Below are positions 46,130 through 55,050 of a DNA stretch of 64,000 bases, piece after piece. How positions within the stretch are numbered: the stretch's first letter is position 1; each line of letters opens with the position of its first letter. A program made the translations under genes and the position numbers. The stretch comes from Phocaeicola coprocola DSM 17136 (GTDB taxonomy: Bacteria > Bacteroidota > Bacteroidia > Bacteroidales > Bacteroidaceae): contig NZ_DS981462.1 in NCBI RefSeq assembly GCF_000154845.1, positions 1,751-65,750 of the forward strand. Reading direction: 5' to 3'. The notes beneath the pieces are model-generated. The model saw only the letters and a program-made list of their open reading frames with translations. It did no database searches and had not been told where the DNA came from.

Positions 46130-46876
46130 TCAATTAAATATCACTTTACTTCGAACAACAACTTCAGCGTCGTTCTTTTTTATTTCTATATCAAATTCGT
46201 TTTCGTTTATCTGCTCCCGATAGAAACTCAGCTTATCGCCATAATAACTTTCGGCTACATAAGCTACTTCGAAACGGCGAAGTGATTTTTCACGGAACAT
46301 TTCGAGCGGGAACAAGTTGAGTGAATGCTCGATATATTTAATACTGTTTACATGCCCGTTGAGATCGATATCACCATATTTTACCTGATATTCAAAACAA
46401 GGAGTCTGTTCCGTAATCTTCACACGGCCGGCCTTGTCAATAGGACACTCTTTCTTGCAGATGTAATCTGTAATCTTGCCTCCATGCAGAGCAAGCAAGT
46501 CGGCAGGCTTACGGGTTTCCATGCTGATCATCGCCCAAATAGAACGTGCATATCCTATTGGTTTACCTTCCTGGTTCAGAATGGCAAAATTACGGTCGGT
46601 AAACAGACGGTATACATTTTCCACCCATGTCTGAATGCTGAACTTTTCGTAAGCACGGGGCATTTCCTCCATTTCTACCGCCAGACGAGAAAGCACCCAT
46701 GTATAATGGTTTTCATTCAATGTAGCAATACCGAATCCGCGTTCTGCCGCATGAAATCCGGCACAGTTCAGCAAATGATTACCTAAAACACCCATTGTAA
46801 GCTTTTCGGTAAAATCTACATGAAAGGGTTCTGCAACGAACTGATAAGTACTAACTTTATTATCCTCACTCATCAT
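46130..46876 (-). CDS. Acyl-ACP thioesterase
   Basis: This 248-residue protein of the FatA/FatB-like double hotdog family has an N-terminal hotdog (about 5-130) with FGIATLNENHYTWVLSRL, and a C-terminal hotdog (about 150-245) with DIDLNGHVNSIKYIEH, which carries the conserved Asn and His. It releases fatty acids from acyl carrier protein. It lies between ilvN and ilvC with gaps of 11 and 23 bases, so it is co-expressed with branched-chain amino acid synthesis. A role connected with branched-chain fatty acids is possible but unproven. Confidence 0.88.
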   Translation of the reverse strand: MMSEDNKVSTYQFVAEPFHVDFTEKLTMGVLGNHLLNCAGFHAAERGFGIATLNENHYTWVLSRLAVEMEEMPRAYEKFSIQTWVENVYRLFTDRNFAILNQEGKPIGYARSIWAMISMETRKPADLLALHGGKITDYICKKECPIDKAGRVKITEQTPCFEYQVKYGDIDLNGHVNSIKYIEHSLNLFPLEMFREKSLRRFEVAYVAESYYGDKLSFYREQINENEFDIEIKKNDAEVVVRSKVIFN

Positions 46877-46887
46877 AATAACTGACT

Positions 46888-47445
46888 TTACTGTTTTTCA
46901 TTTCTATATCGTTCCTCACGATGTGCCAGATATTCATTGACACGCTCAAAGCAACTGGTGGAAACAGCAATTCTTCCAGAACGTACAAACTGAAGCACAC
47001 AGTTCAGATTTCTCAACTCCTGATACAGGTTAGTAATATCATCGCTCATACCTGTCATTTCGACTATAGAATAAGTAGGATTTACTTCTACTATATGTGC
47101 TCCATAACGACGTACGACTTTTGATGCTTCTGCAGTTGACTGAAACTCTGGTGTAGAAACCTTATACATGGCAACTTCACGCTGGAAGATTTCCTTATCG
47201 GTAAAATAATGTGCTTGTATAACGTCCATCTTTTTTTCTATCTGACGCACCACCTTTTCTACGATATCGGGAGTGGTCCAGCAAGTAATAGTGTACTTAT
47301 GTACTCCCTTAATGGAAGAGGCAGACACGTTCAAACTTTCAATATTAATCTGACGACGTGTAAATACAGCAGTTACCTGATTCAACAAACCGGCTATATT
47401 TTCCGAATGAACGATTATTGTATATAATGTCTTATTATTATCCAT
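46888..47445 (-). CDS. ilvN: Acetolactate synthase small (regulatory) subunit
   Basis: This 185-residue protein has an N-terminal ACT domain (about 5-75, YTIIVHSENIAGLLNQVTAVFTRRQINIESL), which binds valine for feedback control. A second half (about 85-175), including GRIAVSTSC near the end, contacts the catalytic subunit. It follows ilvB by 13 bases. Length is typical of the family. Confidence 0.93.
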   Translation of the reverse strand: MDNNKTLYTIIVHSENIAGLLNQVTAVFTRRQINIESLNVSASSIKGVHKYTITCWTTPDIVEKVVRQIEKKMDVIQAHYFTDKEIFQREVAMYKVSTPEFQSTAEASKVVRRYGAHIVEVNPTYSIVEMTGMSDDITNLYQELRNLNCVLQFVRSGRIAVSTSCFERVNEYLAHREERYRNEKQ

Positions 47446-47458
47446 AGTTACTTTTATA

Positions 47459-49156
47459 TTAACAGTCCAACAGCATATAGTTTACGGGACTTCCCGGAGG
47501 AGTCATAGGCAATACCTTTCCTTCTTCTACCACACAGGTTTCCAACAGGAACGGTCCGTCGGTTTTCAGCATCTCACGAATAGCATCGTTCAATTCTAAA
47601 CGATCCATCACCCTGCGTGAAGGAATACCATATGCCGCTGCAATCTGCATGTAGTCGGGGTTCATCATCGGAGTAAACGAATAACGGCGATTGAAGAACA
47701 TGGCTTGCCACTGACGTACATTTCCCAGATAATTATTATTCATAAGAATGATTTTTACCGGAGCTTTTTGTTCCATAACAGTTCCCAGCTCCTGCATAGT
47801 CATCTGCAAACCTCCATCACCCATAAATGCACAGACCGTACGTTCTGGAGCGCCGAAAGTAGCTCCAATGGCAGCCGGCAGACAGAATCCCATTGTACCC
47901 ATACCACCGGAAGTTACAACACTGCGCTTCTTTGCAAACTTGAAATAACGGCAAGCCAGCATCTGATTCTGACCGACATCGGTTACGAGAATAGCTTCGT
48001 TATCCGTTGCTTCGCTTACGGCATTTACCACTTCACCCATATTCAGTGGTCCGTCTTCAGGAAATACTTCCGGTTTTATTACTTGAGTGTATTCTTTTTC
48101 TTCATACGGCTGGAAGCTTTCTATCCATTCTGTATGTTTTTGGGCAACAATCCGCTCGGTAAGTAACGACAGTGTACGCTTGCAATTTCCAAGTACAGGA
48201 ACATCTACCGGTACATTTTTCCCAATTTCAGACGGATCAATATCCAGATGAATGACTTTTGCCTGACGGGCATATGTAGACAAATCACCTGTTACACGGT
48301 CGTCAAAACGCATACCTACAGCAATCAGGACATCACATTCATTGGTTTTTACATTAGGACCAAGATTACCATGCATGCCGAGCATTCCTTTATTCAACGG
48401 ATGCTTGGACGGTAAAGCTGAAAGACCCAGCAGGGTACATCCACAAGGTAAATCTGCCTTTTCAACAAACTTACGAAGCTCTTCCTGAGCACCTCCAAGT
48501 TCTACTCCTTGTCCTACCAAGACTAATGGCCTCTGAGAGGCATTTATCAGTTCCACAGCCTTGTTTATTTCATCCATGTCAGTTTCCGGATCCGGATCGT
48601 AGCTACGGATAAAATCAACATCTACCGGTTCGTAATCAGTCATTTCTATCTGAGCATTCTTTGCAAAATCGAGGACAACCGGTCCGGGACGTCCGCTTCG
48701 TGCTATATAGAAAGCTCTCGAAACAGCCCAGGCTACATCTTCCGCACGGCGTATCTGATAACTCCATTTCGAAATTGGCTGAGTTATACCCACCAAGTCA
48801 ACTTCCTGAAAGGCATCCGTACCCAATAATCTGACACCGACCTGTCCAGCTATCACAACAATCGGGGTGCTGTCTATCATTGCGTCAGCTATACCTGTAA
48901 TGGTATTCGTAGCTCCCGGTCCACTGGTTACCAGACAGACACCTACTTCACCCGAAACGCGTGCAAATCCTTGTGCTGCATGAGCCGCACCTTGTTCATG
49001 ACGAACCAATATATGGTTTAATTTATCTCTATGATCATATAAAGCATCAAATACAGGCATAATAGCTCCCCCCGGATATCCAAAGAGAGTCTTTACCCCC
49101 TGATGTTCCAACGAACGCATTAAAGCTTCCGATCCTGTAATTCTTTCTTTAGCCAT
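47459..49156 (-). CDS. ilvB: Acetolactate synthase large (catalytic) subunit
   Basis: This 565-residue thiamine-diphosphate enzyme catalyses the first common step of valine, leucine and isoleucine synthesis. The activating Glu lies in LVRHEQGAAHAAQGFAR. GPGATNTITGIADAMIDSTP and the FAD region are in the middle. The ThDP-binding GDGGLQMTMQELGTV...NNNYLG motif is near the C-terminus. It is the second structural gene after ilvD, with a 27-base gap. Confidence 0.96.
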   Translation of the reverse strand: MAKERITGSEALMRSLEHQGVKTLFGYPGGAIMPVFDALYDHRDKLNHILVRHEQGAAHAAQGFARVSGEVGVCLVTSGPGATNTITGIADAMIDSTPIVVIAGQVGVRLLGTDAFQEVDLVGITQPISKWSYQIRRAEDVAWAVSRAFYIARSGRPGPVVLDFAKNAQIEMTDYEPVDVDFIRSYDPDPETDMDEINKAVELINASQRPLVLVGQGVELGGAQEELRKFVEKADLPCGCTLLGLSALPSKHPLNKGMLGMHGNLGPNVKTNECDVLIAVGMRFDDRVTGDLSTYARQAKVIHLDIDPSEIGKNVPVDVPVLGNCKRTLSLLTERIVAQKHTEWIESFQPYEEKEYTQVIKPEVFPEDGPLNMGEVVNAVSEATDNEAILVTDVGQNQMLACRYFKFAKKRSVVTSGGMGTMGFCLPAAIGATFGAPERTVCAFMGDGGLQMTMQELGTVMEQKAPVKIILMNNNYLGNVRQWQAMFFNRRYSFTPMMNPDYMQIAAAYGIPSRRVMDRLELNDAIREMLKTDGPFLLETCVVEEGKVLPMTPPGSPVNYMLLDC

Positions 49157-49183
49157 AAGTCAAATGAAGAATAAAATAGTTCT

Positions 49184-50983
49184 TTATACAATTCTTACTC
49201 CACCCTTGTCGGCCGAGCTTACCATGCTGGCATAAGCTTTCAGAGCTTTCGACACTTGACGATTGCGAGTCACAGGCGCCATAGGACGTGCTGCCAGCTC
49301 TTCATCAGTGAGTTTTACATTAATAGTACGATTGGGGATATCTATCTCGATAATATCTCCATCAACAATCTTACCGATATTTCCACCAGCCGCAGCTTCA
49401 GGAGAAATGTGTCCGATACTTAATCCGGAAGTACCTCCACTAAAACGTCCGTCTGTAATCAAAGCACATTCTTTACCCAAATGTTTTGATTTGATATATG
49501 AGGTGGGATAAAGCATTTCCTGCATACCAGGACCTCCTTTCGGCCCTTCGTGAGTAATAACGACTACATCTCCGCTCACAACCTTACCACCAAGAATGCC
49601 TTCGCAAGCTGACTCCTGAGAATCAAAGACCTTAGCCGGTCCTGAGAATTTCCAGATGCTTTCATCCACTCCTGCTGTTTTTACTACACAACCGTCCTGA
49701 GCAATATTTCCTTTCAATACCGCCAGTCCTCCGTCTTTGCTGTATGCATGCTGTAAATCACGAATACAGCCAGCAGCACGGTCTGTATCAAGTTCTTTAT
49801 AAACATTGTTCTGAGAACCTAACTCAATATTGAATTTTCCGCCCGGAGCACTTGTATATATACGCATGGCTTCTGCATCTACATCAGCCTTACAAATATT
49901 ATACTTGGAAATAGCTTCCTCGAGTGTAGAACCGTCAACACGATGTACACTGGTATCAAGCAAACCTCCTTTTGCCAGCTCTCCTAAAATATTAAGAATA
50001 CCACCGGCACGATTGACATCCTGAATATGATATTTTTGAGTATTTGGAGCAACTTTACACAGACAAGGTACACGGCGGGACAACATATCAATATCATCCA
50101 TCTTGAAATCAACTTCAGCTTCATGAGCTACTGCAAGCAGATGAAGTACTGTATTGGTAGATCCTCCCATTGCAATATCCAGTGTCATGGCATTCAAGAA
50201 AGCCTGACGAGTAGCGATACTGCGAGGCAAAACGCTGTCATCACCTTCTTCATAATACTTATATGCATTTTTTACAATAAGTTCGGCAGCATCACGGAAT
50301 AAGCGTTTACGATTTTCGTGTGTGGCTACGATTGTTCCATTTCCAGGCAGAGCCAATCCGATGGCTTCATTTAAGCAATTCATAGAATTAGCCGTGAACA
50401 TTCCCGAGCAACTGCCGCATCCTGGGCAAGCATGACATTCAATTTCGGCTACATCCTCGTCACTTACAGTCGGGTCAGCCGATTTAATCATCGCATCTAT
50501 CAAATCGAGATGCATGCCTCCCCACTCCCCGGCTTCCATAGGTCCACCAGAAACAAACACTGTAGGAATATTCAATCGCATGGCAGCCATAAGCATACCC
50601 GGAGTAATCTTGTCGCAATTCGAAATACATACCATAGCATCTGCCTTGTGAGCATTTACCATATACTCCACACTGTCGGCTATAATATCGCGGGAAGGCA
50701 ATGAATATAACATTCCGTCGTGTCCCATAGCGATACCATCGTCAATAGCTATCGTATTAAATTCGGCAGCAAAGCATCCCAGCTTCTCAATTTCGGCTTT
50801 TACCTGCTGACCTATTTCATGCAAATGAGTATGTCCCGGAACAAATTGTGTAAACGAATTTACAATAGCAATAATGGGCTTCCCAAACATTTCTTTTTTC
50901 ATACCGTTAGCAACCCATAAAGCTCTTGCTCCTGCCATACGGCGACCTTCGGTACTCATCGAACTGCGTAACTGATGTTTCAT
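49184..50983 (-). CDS. ilvD: Dihydroxy-acid dehydratase
   Basis: This 599-residue iron-sulphur enzyme dehydrates dihydroxy acids to 2-keto acids. The conserved cysteines are in [10 protein letters not shown] and [20 protein letters not shown], and C-terminal [21 protein letters not shown] is a family hallmark. It is the first structural gene of the operon. Its start codon lies just 20 bases after an attenuator-type terminator, so its expression depends on read-through controlled by the leader peptide. Confidence 0.96.
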   Translation of the reverse strand: MKHQLRSSMSTEGRRMAGARALWVANGMKKEMFGKPIIAIVNSFTQFVPGHTHLHEIGQQVKAEIEKLGCFAAEFNTIAIDDGIAMGHDGMLYSLPSRDIIADSVEYMVNAHKADAMVCISNCDKITPGMLMAAMRLNIPTVFVSGGPMEAGEWGGMHLDLIDAMIKSADPTVSDEDVAEIECHACPGCGSCSGMFTANSMNCLNEAIGLALPGNGTIVATHENRKRLFRDAAELIVKNAYKYYEEGDDSVLPRSIATRQAFLNAMTLDIAMGGSTNTVLHLLAVAHEAEVDFKMDDIDMLSRRVPCLCKVAPNTQKYHIQDVNRAGGILNILGELAKGGLLDTSVHRVDGSTLEEAISKYNICKADVDAEAMRIYTSAPGGKFNIELGSQNNVYKELDTDRAAGCIRDLQHAYSKDGGLAVLKGNIAQDGCVVKTAGVDESIWKFSGPAKVFDSQESACEGILGGKVVSGDVVVITHEGPKGGPGMQEMLYPTSYIKSKHLGKECALITDGRFSGGTSGLSIGHISPEAAAGGNIGKIVDGDIIEIDIPNRTINVKLTDEELAARPMAPVTRNRQVSKALKAYASMVSSADKGGVRIV

Positions 50984-51002
50984 TACATTATCTCCTTTTC
51001 AT

Positions 51003-51042
51003 TAAGTAAAAAGCCTTTCTCAACACTGGCGAGAAAGGCTTT
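51003..51042 (-). terminator. Attenuator terminator in the ilv leader
   Basis: On the minus strand AAAGCCTTTCTC (right arm of the plus-strand view, 51031-51042), a 9-base loop, its exact complement (51010-51021), then TTTACTT. It lies 39 bases after the leader-peptide stop and 20 bases before ilvD. The T tract is modest. It is a regulated terminator rather than the end of a gene, given its position. Confidence 0.8.
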
Positions 51043-51080
51043 CATACATATTTCTTATGTGAACTATATACACGAAAACT

Positions 51081-51164
51081 TTACTCACCTCTTGGTTCTT
51101 TCACCACGACGCGAATAATATGCAGGACTGCCAAGTTAATTCGTATATCAGTTATCATTTTCAT
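51081..51164 (-). CDS. ilv operon leader peptide (attenuation)
   Basis: This is a 27-residue reading frame too short to appear in usual gene calls. It starts about 20 bases after the predicted transcription start and ends 39 bases before the attenuator stem. Eleven of its 27 residues are Ile, Leu or Val: five Ile, two Leu and four Val, including the run HIIRVVV at residues 15-21. These are the end products of the operon. Ribosome stalling here when Ile, Leu or Val is scarce should favour read-through into ilvD. A second Met at residue 3 is an alternative start. Confidence 0.82.
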   Translation of the reverse strand: MKMITDIRINLAVLHIIRVVVKEPRGE

Positions 51165-51188
51165 ATTATCTTGTTTTGTTTACGCTTG

Positions 51189-51219
51189 CAAAGGTAAAGG
51201 CTTTTTCGAAACAAACAAA
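51189..51219 (-). promoter_or_regulatory. Promoter of the ilv operon
   Basis: On the minus strand: TTTG, 19 bases, TACCTTTG followed by C, an exact consensus. The predicted start site is near 51182, giving a leader of about 200 bases before ilvD that contains the leader peptide and attenuator. Confidence 0.82.
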
Positions 51220-51381
51220 TAAAATGAAAGATTTTTTCGATAAAAAATAATCATTAGTAAGTTTCCCTAGGTTTTTTATATCCAATTTCTTTTTAAACAA
51301 TACATATTACCACATTTATAACATATAGATATAAACAGAAAGAGAAGACAGACCGTATTTCTGAATATCATTTTTTATTCG

Positions 51382-51389
51382 TACCTTTG
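51382..51389 (+). promoter_or_regulatory. -7 element of slyD, which also decides the gene start
   Basis: TACCTTTG followed by C. The longest reading frame for the next gene would start at a TTG inside this element (51387), which is impossible for its own transcript. The real start is therefore the ATG at 51423. The -33 region (TTTCTG) is weak. Confidence 0.65.
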
Positions 51390-51422
51390 CGAAAATTCAA
51401 TTATTCAAACAAATTATTAAGT

Positions 51423-52019
51423 ATGGAAAATAAATACATCACCGTAGCATATCGTCTGTATGCTATTGCTGACGGTAAAAAAGAATTGCTGGAAGAAGCA
51501 ACTGTAGAACATCCGTTCCAGTTTATTTCAGGTATCGGATATACACTCGATAAATTTGAAAAAGAAATTACAGCTTTAAGCAAAGGGGATAATTTTAATT
51601 TTACTATCCCATGTGCAGAAGCTTATGGCGAACGTAACGAAGACAATGTACGTCAGGTATCAAAGAAAATGTTCTGTGATCCGGACGGAAACTTCGACAG
51701 CGAAAACATTTTCCCAGGAAACATCATTATGCTGAACGATGCAGAAGGTCATCAGTTTTATGCAAATGTAGGTGAAATAACAGAAGACAAAGTTGTACTC
51801 GACCTCAATCATCCTCATGCTGGTAAAGACCTGATTTTCGAAGGAACTGTTACCGAAATGCGTCCTGCAACCAATAAGGAAATCGAAGGAATGGTAAACA
51901 TGATGAGTGGAGAAGGATGTGGTTGTGGATGTGACAGCTGCGGAGGCGGATGCGGAGACCACGAACATCACCATCACGATGATGGATGCTGTGGAGGCGG
52001 ATGCGGACACTGCCATTAA
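51423..52019 (+). CDS. slyD: SlyD-like FKBP-type peptidyl-prolyl isomerase with metal-binding tail
   Basis: This protein of about 198 residues has an FKBP domain with an inserted IF domain (about 1-150, YTLDKFEKEITALSKGDNFNFTIP) and a C-terminal tail of about 38 residues very rich in Cys, His and Gly. The tail contains HHHHDD and several CGCGC/GGGCG units. SlyD assists protein folding and, through such a tail, binds nickel, zinc or other metals. The tail here is more Cys-rich than the His-rich tail of Escherichia coli SlyD. It is transcribed alone. Confidence 0.92.
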   Translation: MENKYITVAYRLYAIADGKKELLEEATVEHPFQFISGIGYTLDKFEKEITALSKGDNFNFTIPCAEAYGERNEDNVRQVSKKMFCDPDGNFDSENIFPGNIIMLNDAEGHQFYANVGEITEDKVVLDLNHPHAGKDLIFEGTVTEMRPATNKEIEGMVNMMSGEGCGCGCDSCGGGCGDHEHHHHDDGCCGGGCGHCH

Positions 52020-52042
52020 ATCTATTAAATTTCATCTAAATA

Positions 52043-52076
52043 AAAAGCACAGTGTAACATGTTACATTGTGCTTTT
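52043..52076 (+). terminator. Terminator after slyD
   Basis: AAAAGCACAGTGTAAC pairs with GTTACATTGTGCTTTT (one G-T pair) around a two-base centre, making a near-perfect 34-base palindrome 24 bases after the slyD stop. The next gene begins 22 bases later. Confidence 0.75.
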
Positions 52077-52097
52077 CACCATAAAATACATTCCTTT

Positions 52098-52943
52098 ATG
52101 ATACTTATTGCCGACAGTGGATCCACAAAAACCGATTGGTGCTACGGCACAGAAATAAGCAACTGCAAAATTATCCAGACAGAAGGAATCAATCCATTTC
52201 ATCAATCCGCAGAAAAGATAGAGTCTATAATCTGCCAAGGACTCATTCCTCAACTGGGTTTTCCTCTTGAGCGTTGTACTGCCATCTATTTCTATGGTGC
52301 AGGATGCCTGCCGCCTAAAACAGAAAGTATCATACATGTCTTACAAAACAACTTTCCTGAAGCCGACATCGCTGTAGATACAGATTTACTGGGAGCAGCA
52401 CGTGCTTTGTGTAAAGACAATGCAGGAATCGCCTGTATATTAGGAACAGGATCAAATTCATGCTTATACGATGGCAAGCAAATAATACAGAATATATCTC
52501 CACTTGGATATATTTTGGGAGATGAAGGTAGCGGTGCATATTTAGGAAAACGCTTTATCAGTGACTGCCTAAAAGGACAGTTGCCGGAAATATTACGAAA
52601 TGGATTATTGGAAAAACTCAATCTTACTGTCCCTGAAATATTAGATAAAGTTTATCGGCAACCAGAAGCCAATCGTTTCCTCGCCTCTTTAACAACCTAC
52701 ATTTATGAGCATAAAGATATGCCTCAAGTACATACATTCTTACTAGATTGTTTTGGGGAGTTCTTCCGGCGTAATGTTATGCCCTATCACCGGTCATTAC
52801 CTGTATCATTTGTGGGATCCATAGCATGGTTCTTCCACGATGAGCTTACAGAAACTGCAAACTCTTATAATATTCCATTAGGAATTTTTATAAAGAATCC
52901 GATAAGCGAACTGATTCAATACCATTTTCGGATACCAAAATAA
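52098..52943 (+). CDS. BadF/BadG-type ATPase, N-acetylglucosamine kinase-like
   Basis: This protein of 281 residues has the ASKHA fold. The first phosphate loop is ADSGSTKTDW (about 5-14), ACILGTGSNSCLYDG (about 115-129) is the second, and GDEGSGAYLGKRFI follows as in NAGK-type members. The start at 52098 (MILIADSGSTKTDW) fits the family; the longer frame begins inside the slyD terminator. Bacteroidota members are annotated as N-acetylglucosamine or glucosamine kinases of wall-sugar recycling. Substrate identity is inferred from the family. Confidence 0.83.
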   Translation: MILIADSGSTKTDWCYGTEISNCKIIQTEGINPFHQSAEKIESIICQGLIPQLGFPLERCTAIYFYGAGCLPPKTESIIHVLQNNFPEADIAVDTDLLGAARALCKDNAGIACILGTGSNSCLYDGKQIIQNISPLGYILGDEGSGAYLGKRFISDCLKGQLPEILRNGLLEKLNLTVPEILDKVYRQPEANRFLASLTTYIYEHKDMPQVHTFLLDCFGEFFRRNVMPYHRSLPVSFVGSIAWFFHDELTETANSYNIPLGIFIKNPISELIQYHFRIPK

Positions 52944-52950
52944 ATAAAAT

Positions 52951-53013
52951 AAAAAAGGGAATCTTCCCAGACTCCCAATCTTCATTAACCTTAAATCTAA
53001 TACCATGAAAAAC
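52951..53013 (-). ncRNA. Candidate small RNA between the BadF-type gene and the sugar transferase gene
   Basis: A minus-strand -7 element (TATCTTTG, 53020-53027) is followed about 60 bases later by a strong intrinsic terminator: GGGAGTCT, loop GGGA, AGATTCCC, then TTTTTTATTTT (52951-52976). The transcript would be about 60-65 bases, with no credible reading frame. The TTG upstream is at 16 bases spacing, shorter than usual. The pieces resemble short RNA genes of Bacteroides, but I cannot confirm the family. Confidence 0.5.
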
Positions 53014-53019
53014 ACGATG

Positions 53020-53027
53020 CAAAGATA
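53020..53027 (-). promoter_or_regulatory. -7 element of the candidate small RNA
   Basis: On the minus strand TATCTTTG followed by C. It points away from the sugar transferase gene and toward the terminator at 52951-52976. Confidence 0.5.
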
Positions 53028-53130
53028 TAGGTTTTATGTTATACAACATAGAATTATCACAGAAATTCTTTGCTAATTATTCTTTTTTAACAAATAAAGT
53101 ATTGCAGGAATAGAGAAAACATCCCTTTTA

Positions 53131-53162
53131 TTTGTTTATTATGATAATAAGCTCTACCTTCG
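53131..53162 (+). promoter_or_regulatory. Promoter of the undecaprenyl-phosphate sugar transferase gene
   Basis: TTTG at 53131-53134, 20 bases, then TACCTTCG at 53155-53162 (one mismatch). The start codon is at 53247, giving a leader of about 78 bases. Confidence 0.6.
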
Positions 53163-53246
53163 TTAAATATTTTCATCTTTCTTTTATATTCTGAAGAAAG
53201 AGGCAAGTTTTTCAGCATAAAAACTATAATAATATATATTAAAGTT

Positions 53247-54656
53247 ATGAAGAATTATTCTACACGCTACAACAGCATAATAAAAGCATGCGTGCTTTTT
53301 GGGGAATTGTGCATTTGCAGCGGATTATTTTATGTGTTTTATTTATGGGCACAGTTTTTAGGGAAACACGATGAACTGGTTGCCAGTTTATCACAGGTGC
53401 TCATTATTATTACATTATGCTATCTGGTATGTGCCATACATGGAGGAGTAGTCCTTCATATGCGCAAAGTATATCCATACCAGATTGTTATGCGTGTGTT
53501 CCGTAATATTTTTTATTTTTCAATATTAACAGGAACATTGTTGAGCATTGGAAAGTTTATGAATATATACACATTATACTTTCCAGCTTATATATCAGCA
53601 TTATTTCTTACACTAAGCATTTACCGGCTTGCCTTACGTGCAATCATCAAGCGGTTCCGTGCTTCTGGAAAAAATCTGCGCCACGTAGTATTAGTAGGAA
53701 GTACTTCTAATAATATCGAATTATACCACGAACTGACAGATGATCCGTCTACAGGAGCAAAAGTGGAAGGATATTTTGATGATGAGCCTAATTCACAAAT
53801 GCCTTCTCAATGCCAATATCTTGGTCGCCCGGAAGATGTGCAAAGCTATCTAAAGGCTCATCCGTATATTCACTACCTGTTCTGTTGCTTACCTTCACGC
53901 CGCAGTAACATTATTGTACCTATAATTAATTATTGTGAGAACAACCTGGTACACTTTTTTAGTGTACCTAACCGACACAATTACCTACATAACCGAGTAT
54001 ACTTTAACATGATAGGTAACGTACCTTACCTTAGCTTACGTACCGACCCATTAAGCTATCCGGAAAATAAATTCCTGAAACGTGCATTTGATATAGTTTT
54101 CTCACTGTTATTCTTATGCACTTTATTCCCGATCATATTAATTATTGTAACAATCATTACAAAATTAACCATGCCGGGACCAATCTTCTTCCGTCAAAAG
54201 CGTAACGGATTAAATGATAAAGAGTTTTATTGCTATAAATTCCGTTCGATGAAAGTCAATGCCGAAGCAGATACGCTACAAGCTACAAAAGATGACCCCC
54301 GAAAAACACGCTGGGGAAATATTATGCGTAAGACAAACATCGATGAACTTCCTCAGTTTATTAATGTACTGCTTGGAGACATGAGTGTAGTAGGACCACG
54401 CCCTCATATGCTAAAACATACCGAAGAGTACTCTAAACTGATAAACAAATACATGGTACGCCACTTCGTAAAACCAGGAATTACCGGTTGGAGTCAGGTT
54501 ACAGGATATCGCGGAGAAACAAAAGAGCTGAAAGATATGGAAGGCCGTGTAATAGGAGATATCTGGTATATTGAGCACTGGAGTTTCTGGCTTGATATCT
54601 ATATCATATATAAAACTGTCAGAAATGCTATTCATGGCGAAAAGAATGCATATTAA
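53247..54656 (+). CDS. Undecaprenyl-phosphate glucose phosphotransferase (WcaJ-like)
   Basis: This 469-residue polyisoprenyl-phosphate hexose-1-phosphate transferase starts capsule or exopolysaccharide repeat units. Four N-terminal helices come first (about 10-130), then a CoA-binding-like Rossmann domain (about 140-270, HVVLVGSTSNNIELYHEL) and a re-entrant helix near 290-315. The catalytic domain follows, with GPIFFRQKRNG, YKFRSMKVNAEAD and NIDELPQFINVLLGDMSVVGPRPH. It is not next to other capsule genes, so it is an orphan initiating enzyme here. It ends at a large nested hairpin terminator. Confidence 0.93.
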   Translation: MKNYSTRYNSIIKACVLFGELCICSGLFYVFYLWAQFLGKHDELVASLSQVLIIITLCYLVCAIHGGVVLHMRKVYPYQIVMRVFRNIFYFSILTGTLLSIGKFMNIYTLYFPAYISALFLTLSIYRLALRAIIKRFRASGKNLRHVVLVGSTSNNIELYHELTDDPSTGAKVEGYFDDEPNSQMPSQCQYLGRPEDVQSYLKAHPYIHYLFCCLPSRRSNIIVPIINYCENNLVHFFSVPNRHNYLHNRVYFNMIGNVPYLSLRTDPLSYPENKFLKRAFDIVFSLLFLCTLFPIILIIVTIITKLTMPGPIFFRQKRNGLNDKEFYCYKFRSMKVNAEADTLQATKDDPRKTRWGNIMRKTNIDELPQFINVLLGDMSVVGPRPHMLKHTEEYSKLINKYMVRHFVKPGITGWSQVTGYRGETKELKDMEGRVIGDIWYIEHWSFWLDIYIIYKTVRNAIHGEKNAY

Positions 54657-54676
54657 CAATAATACCTTATAACATT

Positions 54677-54773
54677 AAAGCCGTATCAAAGTGAAACAGA
54701 AGTGCCCTCAAAAGTTAAACACAAAACTTTTGGGGGCACTTCACTTCAAACAAAATTTGATTCGGCTTTTTTT
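54677..54773 (+). terminator. Nested double-hairpin terminator after the sugar transferase gene
   Basis: The inner stem is 54699-54716 with 54725-54742 (18 pairs, one G-T). The outer stem is 54677-54690 with about 54756-54769 (14 positions, one mismatch). It is followed by a run of eight T residues. Confidence 0.85.
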
Positions 54774-54775
54774 AT

Positions 54776-55050
54776 TTCTGTAAATTATAATCAAAGCATG
54801 ATATACGCAAACAGTTCCAACTTCACCACATCCCTTTTTTATTTATTAACGCCTAACAGATATACCTAATCACTTGATTATAAAAATCATCACGCAAAAA
54901 ACAAGTTGGTAAGACAATACCAAACACGCTCCTTCAGACATATATAAACAAATGAAAAATTCTACTAAACAATAATAACTTCTACTCTAACTAAAAATAA
55001 CCATACTCAGCATGAAAAATCGAAGCACTCCCTTTCTTCTGACTATCCGG
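54776..55050. other. Gene-free A/T-rich stretch
   Basis: No reading frame, promoter consensus or strong hairpin that I can support lies between the nested terminator and the end of the SDR gene. The SDR operon has no obvious T-run terminator here. Confidence 0.5.

Noticed and set aside
51387..51422. Extended N-terminus of SlyD starting at TTG 51387
   Set aside because: The codon lies within the predicted -7 promoter element, so it cannot be part of the message; the ATG at 51423 gives the standard family start.
53005..53070. Small plus-strand peptide starting at ATG near 53005
   Set aside because: There is no promoter or ribosome-binding site in front, and the segment is better explained by the minus-strand promoter and terminator pair.
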